This document shows positions 1 through 8,126 of a stretch of DNA of 64,000 nucleotides, in pieces; position 1 is the first letter of the stretch; the number at the start of each line of letters is the position of its first letter. The stretch is taken from the NCBI RefSeq assembly GCF_006715495.1, contig NZ_VFNI01000004.1, positions 191,013-255,012 on the forward strand. Direction: 5' to 3'. Below the pieces are notes generated by a model that saw nothing but the letters and a program-made list of their open reading frames with translations, was not told the DNA's origin and did no database searches. Source of the DNA: Herbaspirillum sp. SJZ106 (lineage in GTDB: Bacteria > Pseudomonadota > Gammaproteobacteria > Burkholderiales > Burkholderiaceae_D). The translations under genes and the position numbers were made by a program.

Positions 1-1345
1 ATTCGCCGGCATCGCCATCGGACTTGTTGAGCACCTCGAGGTTGTCGTCGAAGGCGCCCATCCATGGCCCCATCTTCTCTTCTTCCGTACCCGGCAGGAA
101 ACCGATATCTTCCCCCACCGGCACCGTCACGCGGGTGACGATGATCTCGTTATAGAGCTTGGTTTCCAGCACCTGCGCCAGGCCTGCCGCTAGCGCCAGC
201 AGGGTCTTGCCGGTACCGGCCTGGCCCAGCAGCGTGACGAAATCGCACTCGGGGTTCATCAGCAGGTTCAGCGCGAAGTTCTGCTCGCGGTTGCGCGCGG
301 TGATGCCCCACACGCTGTTCTTGGCGTGGCCGTAGTCGCGCAGGGTCTGCAGCACGGCGGTCTTGCCGTTGATCTGCGTGACCTGGCCGTAGAAGGCCGG
401 TTCGCCGTTCTTGGGCTCGATGAACACGAACTGGTTGACCAGCAGCGACGGCACATAAGGGCCGGTCACGCGATAGTAGGTGAGGCTGCTGCCGTGCTTG
501 CTTTCCTGCCAGGACTCCATGCCCTTGGCGTGCTTGGTCCAGAAGTCGTCTGGCAGTTGCTGGATGCCCGAGTACAGCAGGTCGGTGTCTTCCAGCACAT
601 GGTCGTTGAAATAGTCTTCGGCGGGCAGGCCGATGGCGCGCGCCTTGAGGCGCATGTTGATGTCCTTGGACACCAGCACCACCGGGCGCTCCGGATATTG
701 CTGGTCCAGCGCGCGCACCACGCCCAGGATCTGGTTGTCGGCCTTGCCTTCGGGCAGGCCTTCCGGCAGCGCGGCATTCTGCAGCTTGGTCTGGAAGAAC
801 AAGCGGCCCTTGGCATCCTTGTTGCCCAGCTTGGCCAGCGGGATGCCGAGGTCGATCGCATCCTCGGCGATGTCGGACACCAGCGCATCCAGCGAGCGTG
901 AGATCTGGCGCGCGTTGCGGGCGACTTCCGACATGCCTTTCTTATGGTTGTCCAGCTCTTCCAGCGTGATCATCGGCAGGTAGATGTCATGCTCTTCGAA
1001 GCGGAACAGCGAGGTCGGGTCGTGCATCAGCACGTTGGTGTCGAGCACGAACAGTTTGGACACGCCCAGCTTGTCGGCCGTGCGGCTGGTGGGGGATTTG
1101 GCGCGCGATTCCAGGTTCCTGGGGGCGCTCTTCGGCTTTTCCGCGACCGGAGCCTTGCCGCCGATGCGCGCGCGCGGTTCTGCAATCTTTGCTTCAGGGG
1201 CGACGAGTGCTGCAACAGCTGGTTTTGGGGCGGGTGCTTCGACGAGAGTGATGTTCGGTTTGACAGGTTTATTGCGATCAGCCTTGGGGTAGTCCTCGGG
1301 AGACAACAACGCAGCTGGCTTGCTCGGCATTTTGGGCAGGGGCAT
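1..1345 (-). CDS. PhoH-family ATPase with N-terminal PIN domain (C-terminus outside window)
   Basis: The 448 residues visible here show a basic, proline-rich N-terminal stretch of about 90 residues. A PIN nuclease-like domain follows (LFVLDTNVLMHD, first acidic residue D102, then EELDNHKKG). The PhoH ATPase domain carries a Walker A GQAGTGKT around residues 374-381. This is the PhoH2 architecture, in which a PIN RNase is joined to an RNA-unwinding ATPase; the substrate in this organism is unknown. The ATG at 1345 is preceded by GAGG with 5-nt spacing, which favours it over the in-frame ATG at 1330. The gene runs off the left edge, so the end of the ATPase domain is missing. The family call is firm; an RNA-decay role is inferred from family knowledge. 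Confidence 0.9.
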   Translation of the reverse strand, partial: MPLPKMPSKPAALLSPEDYPKADRNKPVKPNITLVEAPAPKPAVAALVAPEAKIAEPRARIGGKAPVAEKPKSAPRNLESRAKSPTSRTADKLGVSKLFVLDTNVLMHDPTSLFRFEEHDIYLPMITLEELDNHKKGMSEVARNARQISRSLDALVSDIAEDAIDLGIPLAKLGNKDAKGRLFFQTKLQNAALPEGLPEGKADNQILGVVRALDQQYPERPVVLVSKDINMRLKARAIGLPAEDYFNDHVLEDTDLLYSGIQQLPDDFWTKHAKGMESWQESKHGSSLTYYRVTGPYVPSLLVNQFVFIEPKNGEPAFYGQVTQINGKTAVLQTLRDYGHAKNSVWGITARNREQNFALNLLMNPECDFVTLLGQAGTGKTLLALAAGLAQVLETKLYNEIIVTRVTVPVGEDIGFLPGTEEEKMGPWMGAFDDNLEVLNKSDGDAGE

Positions 1346-1560
1346 CAGAACCTCGGTAGTAAATGAAGAAAACACCGCTTTGTCAGAGCGAACAGGTATT
1401 GCGGTACGGCTAACAGCGAAGGGAACATCGACTGAGCAATGGCACCGCAGGATCTAATGAAGCCCTTCTGATGGCCCGCCATGCCGAAAAACGGCATCGT
1501 GGCATGGGCAAAACCATGGGGCAGGAGGGCTTGATTAGCGTCAGCGGCGATTTGAAAAGT

Positions 1561-1607
1561 AAAAAAGCCGTTTCGGCAGGCCTTCGGCCTAAACCAGAAA
1601 CGGCTTT
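1561..1607 (-). terminator. Rho-independent terminator downstream of bcp
   Basis: An 11-bp perfect stem (1564-1574 with 1597-1607, AAAGCCGTTTC/GAAACGGCTTT) encloses a smaller AGGCC/GGCCT hairpin. Read on the minus strand it is followed by six T. It lies about 180 nt past the bcp stop. The rest of 1346-1787 shows no convincing gene. Confidence 0.75.
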
Positions 1608-1787
1608 CAAAAAACGTTTTTCTATTTGAATTCAATGGCTTGTATCGATTGACCGCATATTCGTCGAACGCGGCAGCATCGCTTGCCAGGCGACCCTGAC
1701 ACGGCCTGCAAACATCGTTCGGGCAGATTCGCACTGCACGGTTCCGGTAGTGCCGGCAGATGGCGCTACAAGATTTCCGATGGTTGT

Positions 1788-2264
1788 TCAGGCAATGGTT
1801 TTGATGAAGGCCAGCACTTCATCCACGTGGGCTGGAACCTTGACTCCACGCCATTCTTTCACCACTTTGCCCGATCCGTCAATCACAAACGTGCTGCGTT
1901 CGACGCCGCGAACTTGCTTGCCATACATATTTTTCATCTTCATGACATCGAACATGGCGCACAGCGTTTCGTCAGGATCAGAGATCAGCTCAAAGGGCAT
2001 CTCCAGCTTGGCTTTGAAATTCTCGTGCGATTTCAGGCTGTCGCGGCTGATGCCGAAGATGTCGGTGTTGTGCTGCTGGAATTGCGGGTGCAGGTCCCTG
2101 AATTGCATCCCCTCGGTGGTGCAGCCGGGGGTGTTGTCCTTCGGGTAAAAGTACAGCACCAGGTTGCGGCCCTTGTAGTCGGCAAGGTTGAAGTCCTTGC
2201 CGCCGGTCATGCTGGCCGAGAATTCCGGCACGGTCTTGTTCAGGATGGTTGGTCTGTCGGTCAA
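1788..2264 (-). CDS. bcp: Thiol peroxidase / peroxiredoxin of the BCP (PrxQ) family
   Basis: This 158-residue cytoplasmic peroxiredoxin would reduce hydroperoxides at the peroxidatic Cys48 in NTPGCTTEG. A second cysteine, C102, sits where E. coli Bcp has C99. The partner cysteine five residues after the peroxidatic one in many PrxQ/BCP enzymes is Met53 here, so it may resolve through C102 or an external thiol (inference). The start must be a TTG at 2264: a stop lies upstream in frame and no ATG is available. GGGG lies 7 nt before this TTG. It lies 92 nt downstream of arnD on the same strand with no terminator seen between, so read-through from arnD is possible. Confidence 0.92.
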   Translation of the reverse strand: MTDRPTILNKTVPEFSASMTGGKDFNLADYKGRNLVLYFYPKDNTPGCTTEGMQFRDLHPQFQQHNTDIFGISRDSLKSHENFKAKLEMPFELISDPDETLCAMFDVMKMKNMYGKQVRGVERSTFVIDGSGKVVKEWRGVKVPAHVDEVLAFIKTIA

Positions 2265-2356
2265 AATGGCGCCCCGTATATCGGTTGTCGTTGGTGTGGT
2301 CGGTTATTGCGTATGCCTGCAATTCTGGAAGTGGTGGCGAGCCTGCAAACCGGCTC

Positions 2357-3298
2357 CTACATCGCCTGTACGATCATGTCGCCCGAGCGGCCCGGCAATT
2401 CGCCCCAGCTGATCGGCAGGATGGGCAGTACATCGTTTTTCACGCTCTGGTAATAATCGCCCATGGAAACCAGTTCATAGCCTTGCGTACGCCAGCCTGC
2501 CAGCAATTGCTCGAAAATGGGGGCGAGTTTCTGGCCTTCAAGTTCGGCATGCAAGGTGAAGACGTGGTCGCGCGGTTGCCGGGTCAGTTCCAGCAGGAGC
2601 TCGGCGGCATTGCCGGCATCGATCAGCTTGCCGCGGATGGTGCGGCCCAGGATTTCATCCAGCGTCGGCAGCGTGGTCGGCAATTGCACGCAGGACAGCG
2701 GGCGGCCGAAGGCCGACAGGCGATGCGGCCCGGCATCCGGATCGGCCAGCCGGCCGTCTTCGCGCAACTGCGAGCGGCCGTCGGAGGAGTAGGCGATGCC
2801 GAACTGGTCGAGCTGCACGAAGGCATGGTCGTTCATCTGCCAGCCGGCCGCGCCGTGGGTGACCGGCGCGCGCCCGAAGATATCGTGGTAGCGGCCGTAG
2901 GATTGCTGCATGGTTTCCTGCGTCCATTGCGCATCGGCGGTGCGGACGTTGTCTTGCCAGACGCGGTGGTCCCAGGTGTGGATGCCGCACTCAAAGCCGG
3001 CGTCGTAGGCTTCGCGCATGAAGTCGGCGCAGGTCTTGCCGATATCCGGCGCCGGCAGCAGCGTGCCGTACATCAGCGTCTTGAGGCCATAGTGCTCGAC
3101 TACCGAGGTGCGCGATACCTTGCTGAAGAAGCCCGGGCGGAAGATCTGCTTCAGGGCCCAGCCGGTATGGTCGGGACCGAGCGAGAACAGGAAGGTGGCG
3201 CCGGCGCCGTGTCGGCGCAACTGGGCGATGAGGTTGGGAACGCCCACGCGGGTGCCGCGGTAGGTATCGGCGTCGATCTTGAGTGTAAGTTTGGGCAA
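2357..3298 (-). CDS. arnD: ArnD, 4-deoxy-4-formamido-L-arabinose-phosphoundecaprenol deformylase
   Basis: A polysaccharide-deacetylase (NodB-type) protein of 313 residues from the TTG at 3298. It removes the formyl group from undecaprenyl-phosphate Ara4FN in the lipid A aminoarabinose pathway. The N-terminus (KLTLKIDADTYRGTRVGVP) matches the usual ArnD start with the metal-binding Asp pair. GIHTWDHRVW carries the His-x3-His-like metal motif, and HAELEG lies near the C-terminus. The open frame extends upstream to 3412, but those residues do not resemble ArnD, so the TTG is preferred although no strong ribosome site precedes it. A terminator separates it from the arnA dehydrogenase gene, so it may have its own promoter. 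Confidence 0.9.
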   Translation of the reverse strand: MPKLTLKIDADTYRGTRVGVPNLIAQLRRHGAGATFLFSLGPDHTGWALKQIFRPGFFSKVSRTSVVEHYGLKTLMYGTLLPAPDIGKTCADFMREAYDAGFECGIHTWDHRVWQDNVRTADAQWTQETMQQSYGRYHDIFGRAPVTHGAAGWQMNDHAFVQLDQFGIAYSSDGRSQLREDGRLADPDAGPHRLSAFGRPLSCVQLPTTLPTLDEILGRTIRGKLIDAGNAAELLLELTRQPRDHVFTLHAELEGQKLAPIFEQLLAGWRTQGYELVSMGDYYQSVKNDVLPILPISWGELPGRSGDMIVQAM

Positions 3299-3423
3299 TG
3301 TCGGCGAATCGGAAAGGTGACAGGGAATACGAGCAACCCGGGAATTGCTGCAATGCGGCTCAGATAGGGAGACTAGCACCGCATGCCGCACAGAACAATA
3401 CACAGACGGCAAATGCCGTGGCG

Positions 3424-3453
3424 AAAAAAGAAAACCGCGCCGTAGCGCGGTTT
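3424..3453 (-). terminator. Rho-independent terminator between arnA (dehydrogenase part) and arnD
   Basis: A 9-bp GC-rich stem, AAACCGCGC/GCGCGGTTT (3432-3440 with 3445-3453), has a 4-nt loop. On the minus strand it is followed by TCTTTTTT. It begins 24 nt after the stop codon at 3478, so transcription of the upstream arn genes should largely end before arnD. Confidence 0.8.
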
Positions 3454-3477
3454 CCTGGCAAGGCGGATATTTGCGGA

Positions 3478-4533
3478 TCAGTCGACCAGCGCACGCGCTT
3501 CGGCCACCTGGCTGCGATAGGCGTCGAAGATGTTGCGCAGGGTGTCGGCCATGGTGGTCTGCGGCTTCCAGTTCAGTTCGTCGCAGGTATTGGTGATCTT
3601 GGGCACGCGGTTCTGCACGTCCTGGTAGCCCTTGCCATAGTAGGCTGCCGAGGTCGTTTCGACCAGCTTCACCTGCTTGGCGGTCTCGGCGTACTCGGGG
3701 TATTCGGCGGCCAGTTTCAGCATCATGTCGGCCAGTTCCTTGATCGAGTAGTTGTTGACCGGATTGCCGATGTTGTAGATCTTGCCCGAGGCCACGCCGC
3801 CTTCGTTGGCGATGATCTTCATCAGCGCGTCGATGCCGTCGTCGATATAGGTGAAGGCGCGCTTCTGCTGGCCGCCGTCGACCAGCGAGATGTTCTCGCC
3901 GCGCACGATGTGGCCGAAGAACTGGGTCACCACGCGCGAGCTGCCTTCCTTCGGGGTATGGATCGAATCCAGGCCGGCGCCGATCCAGTTGAACGGGCGG
4001 AACAGCGTGAAGTTGAGGTTGTCTTCCATGCCGTAGCCCCAGATCACGCGGTCCATCAGCTGCTTGGCGCAGGAGTAGATCCAGCGCGGCTTGTTGATCG
4101 GGCCGCAGATCAGTTCGGACTCTTCCGGATCGAATTCCTCGTCATGGCACATGCCATAGACTTCCGAGGTCGACGGGAACACCAGGTGCTTGCCGTACTT
4201 GGCGGCCGAACGCACGATCGGCAGGTTGGCTTCGAAGTCCAGCTCGAACACGCGCAGCGGCTTGTTGACGTAGGTCGACGGCGTGGCGATGGCTACCAAC
4301 GGCAGGATCACGTCGCACTTCTTGACGTGGTACTCGACCCATTCCTTGTTGATGGTGATGTCGCCTTCGAAGAAGTGCATGCGCGACTTGTAGGCCTCGT
4401 TTTCCAGAATGTCGGTGATGCGGTCGGTCATCATGTCCATGCCGTAGACATGCCAATCCGTGGTTTCCAGGATGCGCTTGGACAGGTGGTGGCCGATAAA
4501 GCCGTTGACGCCGAGAATGAGGACTTTTTTCAT
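3478..4533 (-). CDS. arnA: UDP-glucuronate decarboxylase (ArnA C-terminal half as a separate protein)
   Basis: A 351-residue NAD-dependent short-chain dehydrogenase matching the C-terminal half of enterobacterial ArnA. It oxidises and decarboxylates UDP-glucuronate to UDP-4-keto-pentose. Visible are the NAD-binding GVNGFIG near residues 8-14, the catalytic STSEVYG with E124, the YxxxK pair Y153/K157 in IYSCAKQ, and an Arg in QNRVPKI equivalent to the decarboxylation Arg. In E. coli this domain is fused behind the formyltransferase; here the two are separate genes 27 nt apart. The order formyltransferase, dehydrogenase is kept. A strong terminator follows. Confidence 0.93.
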   Translation of the reverse strand: MKKVLILGVNGFIGHHLSKRILETTDWHVYGMDMMTDRITDILENEAYKSRMHFFEGDITINKEWVEYHVKKCDVILPLVAIATPSTYVNKPLRVFELDFEANLPIVRSAAKYGKHLVFPSTSEVYGMCHDEEFDPEESELICGPINKPRWIYSCAKQLMDRVIWGYGMEDNLNFTLFRPFNWIGAGLDSIHTPKEGSSRVVTQFFGHIVRGENISLVDGGQQKRAFTYIDDGIDALMKIIANEGGVASGKIYNIGNPVNNYSIKELADMMLKLAAEYPEYAETAKQVKLVETTSAAYYGKGYQDVQNRVPKITNTCDELNWKPQTTMADTLRNIFDAYRSQVAEARALVD

Positions 4534-4560
4534 AATGAGAGCAGTGTGAATGGCCGGACT

Positions 4561-5478
4561 TCAGGAGGCCATGTATTTCAGGTAATTGTTGAGCGACGCA
4601 TCCCGGTCATTGATCTGGATGCCCAGGATCTGGAGGAAGTTGCCGTCGCCGCAGCGTGCGTACAGTTTGCCTCCTTCAAAGAACTTGTCTTGCATGCCAT
4701 GCGCCTTCTGCAGGGCCGGATGGGCCGATGGCGGAACCAGCCGGGTTTTGGTGACCGTAATTTTATCACCCGCGATTTCTTCGAAGGCGCCGGGATAGGG
4801 CGGGGCCACCGCACGCACCAGGTTATGCACCTCGCGCGCGGTGCTGCGCCAGTGGATGCGGCCGTCTTCCGGCTTGCGGCCGCCGAAGTAGCTGCCCTTG
4901 GTCAGGTCGTTGGGCAGGCGCGGGGTATGGCCCGACAGCATTGCCGGCAGCACTCCCCACAGGGTTTGTTCGGCCGCCACGACGACCTTGCCGAAGACCT
5001 CGTAGGCCGTGTCGTCCGGCAGGATCGGCACGGCGGTCTGGGCCACGATGGCGCCGGCGTCGGGCTTGACCGTCATCTCGTGCAGGGTGGCGCCGGTTTC
5101 GGTCTCGCCATGCAGCACCGCCCAGTTGATCGGCACGCGGCCGCGGTACTTGGGCAGCAGCGAGCCGTGCATGTTGTAGGCGCCGTGCCTGGCCGCGGCC
5201 AGCAGCTCCACCGGCAGCATGTGGCGATAGTAGAAGCTGAAGATGAAGTCCGGTTGTGCCGCCTGCACCTGGGCCAGCAATTGGGGCGATTTCGCGTCGG
5301 CCGGCGTGATGAACGGGATGCCGTTGTCGCGGCATACGCCGGCCACCGAACCGAACCAGATGTTCTCGGTCGCGCTGTCTTCGTGCGTGACCACCAGCGA
5401 CACCTGCACGCCGCGTGCGAGCAGCACCTTCAGGCAACGCACGCCCACGTCATGGTAAGCGAATACGACGGCATTCAT
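4561..5478 (-). CDS. arnA: UDP-L-Ara4N formyltransferase (ArnA N-terminal half as a separate protein)
   Basis: A 305-residue formyltransferase of the Fmt/ArnA type. It transfers a formyl group from N10-formyltetrahydrofolate to UDP-4-amino-4-deoxy-L-arabinose. The catalytic residues fall at the same numbers as in E. coli ArnA: N102 and H104 in NMHGS, and D140 in VKPDAG. The length equals that of the E. coli N-terminal domain plus a C-terminal OB-like tail, so it is a complete stand-alone enzyme and not a broken ArnA. Its ATG overlaps the arnC stop by 4 nt (ATGA), which indicates translational coupling. Confidence 0.92.
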   Translation of the reverse strand: MNAVVFAYHDVGVRCLKVLLARGVQVSLVVTHEDSATENIWFGSVAGVCRDNGIPFITPADAKSPQLLAQVQAAQPDFIFSFYYRHMLPVELLAAARHGAYNMHGSLLPKYRGRVPINWAVLHGETETGATLHEMTVKPDAGAIVAQTAVPILPDDTAYEVFGKVVVAAEQTLWGVLPAMLSGHTPRLPNDLTKGSYFGGRKPEDGRIHWRSTAREVHNLVRAVAPPYPGAFEEIAGDKITVTKTRLVPPSAHPALQKAHGMQDKFFEGGKLYARCGDGNFLQILGIQINDRDASLNNYLKYMAS

Positions 5479-6431
5479 GATGTCTGCTTGTCCTCGTCGG
5501 AGGATTGTTCAAGGATGGCCTGCACCACATAGCGCGGTCGCGCGCGCACCTGCATGTAGATGCGGCCGATGTATTCGCCCAGCAGGCCGATGGAAAACAG
5601 GATCACGCCCATCAGGAAGAAGGTGATCGCAAACAGGGTGAACACGCCGCCCACTTCCGCCCCGATCAAGAAGCGCCGCACCACGATCAGGATGAACAGC
5701 GCCGCCGAGGCGAACGACAGGAAGATGCCCAGCAGCGAGAAGAACTGCAGCGGCACCAGCGAGAAGCCGGTGACCAGGTCGAAGTTCAGGCGGATCAGGC
5801 TGTAGAACGAATACTTGGATTCGCCGGCCGAGCGCTCTTCGTGCTCGACCGTGATTTCGGTCGGCTTGCGGGCGAAGGTGTAGGCCAGCGCGGGCACGAA
5901 GGTGTTGACTTCGCGGCATTGGTTGACCAGGTCGATCACGTTGCGGCCGTAGGCGCGCAGCATGTTGCCCTGGTCGGTCATCTTGATGCGGGTGATTTTC
6001 TCGCGCAGGCGGTTCATGGCCTTGGAGGCGATGGTGCGCCAGGCCGAATCCTGGCGTTTGCGGCGGATCGAGCCGACGTAGTCGTAGCCTTCGCGCATCT
6101 TGGCGACCAGGTTGCCGATTTCCTCGGGCGGGTTCTGCAGGTCGGCATCCAGCGTCACCACGATATCGCCGCGGGTGGCTTCAAAGCCGGCCATGATGGC
6201 CATGTGCTGGCCGTAGTTGCCATTGAACAGCACCACGCGGGTGACGTCGGGACGGATGCGGTACTGCTCGGCCAGGATGCCGGCCGAGCGGTCGCGGCTG
6301 CCATCGTTGACGAAGATGACTTCATAGCTGTAGCCCAAGGCGTCCAACGCCGGGTAGAGGCGTTCGAACAGCTTGGCGAGGCCGGATTCCTCGTTGTAAA
6401 CCGGGATGACGACGGACAGTTCTGGTTTCAT
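5475..6431 (-). CDS. arnC: ArnC, undecaprenyl-phosphate 4-deoxy-4-formamido-L-arabinose transferase
   Basis: A GT2-family glycosyltransferase of 318 residues that loads Ara4FN onto undecaprenyl phosphate at the inner membrane. The N-terminal GT-A fold shows VVIPVYNEE, VNDGSRDRS and the DxD-like TLDADLQNPP. Two strong membrane segments lie near the C-terminus (about residues 235-260 and 270-295), as in ArnC/DPM1-type enzymes. ATG 6431 is preferred; an in-frame TTG lies one codon upstream at 6434. It is 128 nt downstream of arnB, and a promoter-like pair lies at the arnB end. Confidence 0.93.
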   Translation of the reverse strand: MKPELSVVIPVYNEESGLAKLFERLYPALDALGYSYEVIFVNDGSRDRSAGILAEQYRIRPDVTRVVLFNGNYGQHMAIMAGFEATRGDIVVTLDADLQNPPEEIGNLVAKMREGYDYVGSIRRKRQDSAWRTIASKAMNRLREKITRIKMTDQGNMLRAYGRNVIDLVNQCREVNTFVPALAYTFARKPTEITVEHEERSAGESKYSFYSLIRLNFDLVTGFSLVPLQFFSLLGIFLSFASAALFILIVVRRFLIGAEVGGVFTLFAITFFLMGVILFSIGLLGEYIGRIYMQVRARPRYVVQAILEQSSDEDKQTS

Positions 6432-6533
6432 CAATGGCGGGTACTGGAATATGTCAAAGGCCCGAAGCCGCAGCGACCGTCAGGCGTCGCGGCATTCAGG
6501 CCCGCTTGGAGCTGAAATTGCAAGTGGTGCGGA

Positions 6534-6562
6534 ATTTAAACGGAAAATTGCCGCAAAATCAA
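6534..6562 (-). promoter_or_regulatory. Possible sigma-70 promoter for arnC
   Basis: On the minus strand, TTGATT (6557-6562) is followed after 17 nt by TTAAAT (6534-6539), about 100 nt upstream of arnC and overlapping the arnB stop. Each hexamer matches 4 of 6 consensus bases and the surrounding DNA is AT-rich. This is a prediction only. Confidence 0.35.
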
Positions 6563-7680
6563 CGCAAGACCGATTTTACCGTTTCGACTGCGCGTTCCAC
6601 GTCATCTTTACTCATTGCATTGAACATCGGCAAGGAGACGATGCGCCGGCCCACGCGCTCGGCCACCGGGAACATGCCTTCCTTGAAACCGCGCTCGCGG
6701 TACAGCTGCAGCAGGTGGATGGCCGGGTAGTGGTAGCCGATGCCGACTTGCTTTTCCATCATCTTTTCCATGAAGGCGGCGCGCGTGATGCGCTCGGGCA
6801 GCACCAGCTGGAACATGTGCCAGTTGGAGTTCTCGAAGTCGGCCACCGGCAGCTGGGCGCCGTACTCGGCTTCGAAACGGTCGCCGAAGGCGGCGAAGTA
6901 ATGCCTGGCCAGCGCCTTGCGGTGGGCGGTGATGGCATCGATATGGGCGAACTGGCCCAGGCCGATGGCGGCGGCCACATCGGTCATGTTGAACTTGCCG
7001 CCCAGCACATCCACTTCCAGGCCGTCGAAGCCGCTGCGGGTCACGCCCTGCAGGCGGTACTTCTCGGCCAGCCTGGCTTCGTCGGCGTTGTTGAGCACGA
7101 GGAAGCCGCCTTCGGAGCTGGTGATGTTCTTGTTGGCCTGCAGGCTGAACGAGACGAAGTCGCCGAAGGCGCCGATGCGTTTACCGTTCCAGGTCGAACC
7201 CAGCGCCTGGGCGGCGTCTTCCACCACGCGCAGATTGTGTTTCCGGGCGATCGCGTACAGGCGATCCATGTCCACCGGCAGGCCCGACAGGTAGACCGGG
7301 ATCACGGCCTTGGTGCGCGGGGTAATGGCGGCTTCCAGCTGGTCCAGGTCGATGTTGCGGGTGACCGGGTCGATGTCGGCGAACACCGGCGTGGCGCCGG
7401 TTTCGATGATCACGTTGGCGGTCGCCACCCACGAGATCGGGGTGGTGATGACTTCATCGCCCGGACCCACGCCGGCGATGCGCAGCGCGATTTCCATCGT
7501 GCAGGTGCCGGAGTTGAAGGTGCGCACGATGCGCCCGCCCAGGTACTCGGACAGCGCCTTCTCGAAGGCCTGCACCTTGGGGCCGCTGGTGATCCAGCCG
7601 GAACGCAGCACGTCGGCGACGGCGGCGATGGTGGGTTCGTCGATGGTGGGTTTGGCGAACGGCAGGAAAGGCAGGCTCAT
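6559..7680 (-). CDS. arnB: ArnB, UDP-4-amino-4-deoxy-L-arabinose aminotransferase
   Basis: A 373-residue DegT/DnrJ/EryC1-family PLP enzyme. It transaminates UDP-4-keto-arabinose with glutamate to give UDP-L-Ara4N. Landmarks are FNSGTCTMEIAL (phosphate-binding region), VVEDAAQALG with the Asp that pairs with PLP, and the Schiff-base lysine K184 in SLQANKNITS. The length matches the family. It is 74 nt downstream of the small flippase-like gene in the arnT-led block. Confidence 0.94.
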   Translation of the reverse strand: MSLPFLPFAKPTIDEPTIAAVADVLRSGWITSGPKVQAFEKALSEYLGGRIVRTFNSGTCTMEIALRIAGVGPGDEVITTPISWVATANVIIETGATPVFADIDPVTRNIDLDQLEAAITPRTKAVIPVYLSGLPVDMDRLYAIARKHNLRVVEDAAQALGSTWNGKRIGAFGDFVSFSLQANKNITSSEGGFLVLNNADEARLAEKYRLQGVTRSGFDGLEVDVLGGKFNMTDVAAAIGLGQFAHIDAITAHRKALARHYFAAFGDRFEAEYGAQLPVADFENSNWHMFQLVLPERITRAAFMEKMMEKQVGIGYHYPAIHLLQLYRERGFKEGMFPVAERVGRRIVSLPMFNAMSKDDVERAVETVKSVLR

Positions 7681-7754
7681 GAGTGTGTTTCTCGGTCAGG
7701 CTATAACGTAGAACGTAGATAGATGCCAGGCGCAGGGCAGCGCGCTATTGTAAA

Positions 7755-8126
7755 TCAGCTTCTGGTCAGCAAAACCACGCCGATGATGATCACCCCGATG
7801 GCCAGCAGGCGCTGGGCGGACACCGCTTCCCCGAGGAAATACCAGGCGCCGACGGCATTGATGATATAGCCCAGCGACAGCATCGGGTAGGCGATGGTCA
7901 CGTCCACGCGCGACAGGCCGATGATCCACACCACCACCGAAATCACATAGCAGGTCAGGCCGCCGATGATCGGCAATTGCGTGGCAAGCTTGATACCCGT
8001 GGCAAACCAGTTCTCCGCGCTCAGGTGGATCGCGCCCACGGCGTTGGTGCCTGCCTTGAGCAGCAATTGCGCCACGGCGTTGAGGCAGATGCCGGCGAAG
8101 ATGAAACCGAACGTGGCCAGGTTCAT
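7755..8126 (-). CDS. Small EamA/SMR-type membrane protein, probable Ara4N-phosphoundecaprenol flippase subunit (ArnE/ArnF-like)
   Basis: This 123-residue protein is almost entirely hydrophobic, with four predicted membrane helices. Motifs are typical of small EamA/SMR proteins (LNAVAQLLLKAG near the start, IAYPMLSLGYIINAVGAWYFLGE in the third helix region). E. coli uses an ArnE-ArnF heterodimer to flip undecaprenyl-phosphate-Ara4N; only one such gene is present in this cluster. It may act as a homodimer, or a partner may lie elsewhere (inference). Its ATG overlaps the arnT stop (ATGA). Position inside the arn block is the main support for the role. Confidence 0.75.
   Translation of the reverse strand: MNLATFGFIFAGICLNAVAQLLLKAGTNAVGAIHLSAENWFATGIKLATQLPIIGGLTCYVISVVVWIIGLSRVDVTIAYPMLSLGYIINAVGAWYFLGEAVSAQRLLAIGVIIIGVVLLTRS

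Noticed and set aside
1345-1734. A 129-codon minus-strand frame between phoH and bcp
   Set aside because: It runs through the bcp terminator hairpin and has no ribosome site or family resemblance.
3298-5532. A 744-codon plus-strand frame opposite both arnA genes
   Set aside because: It is the mirror of clear arn genes and shows only composition-driven sequence.
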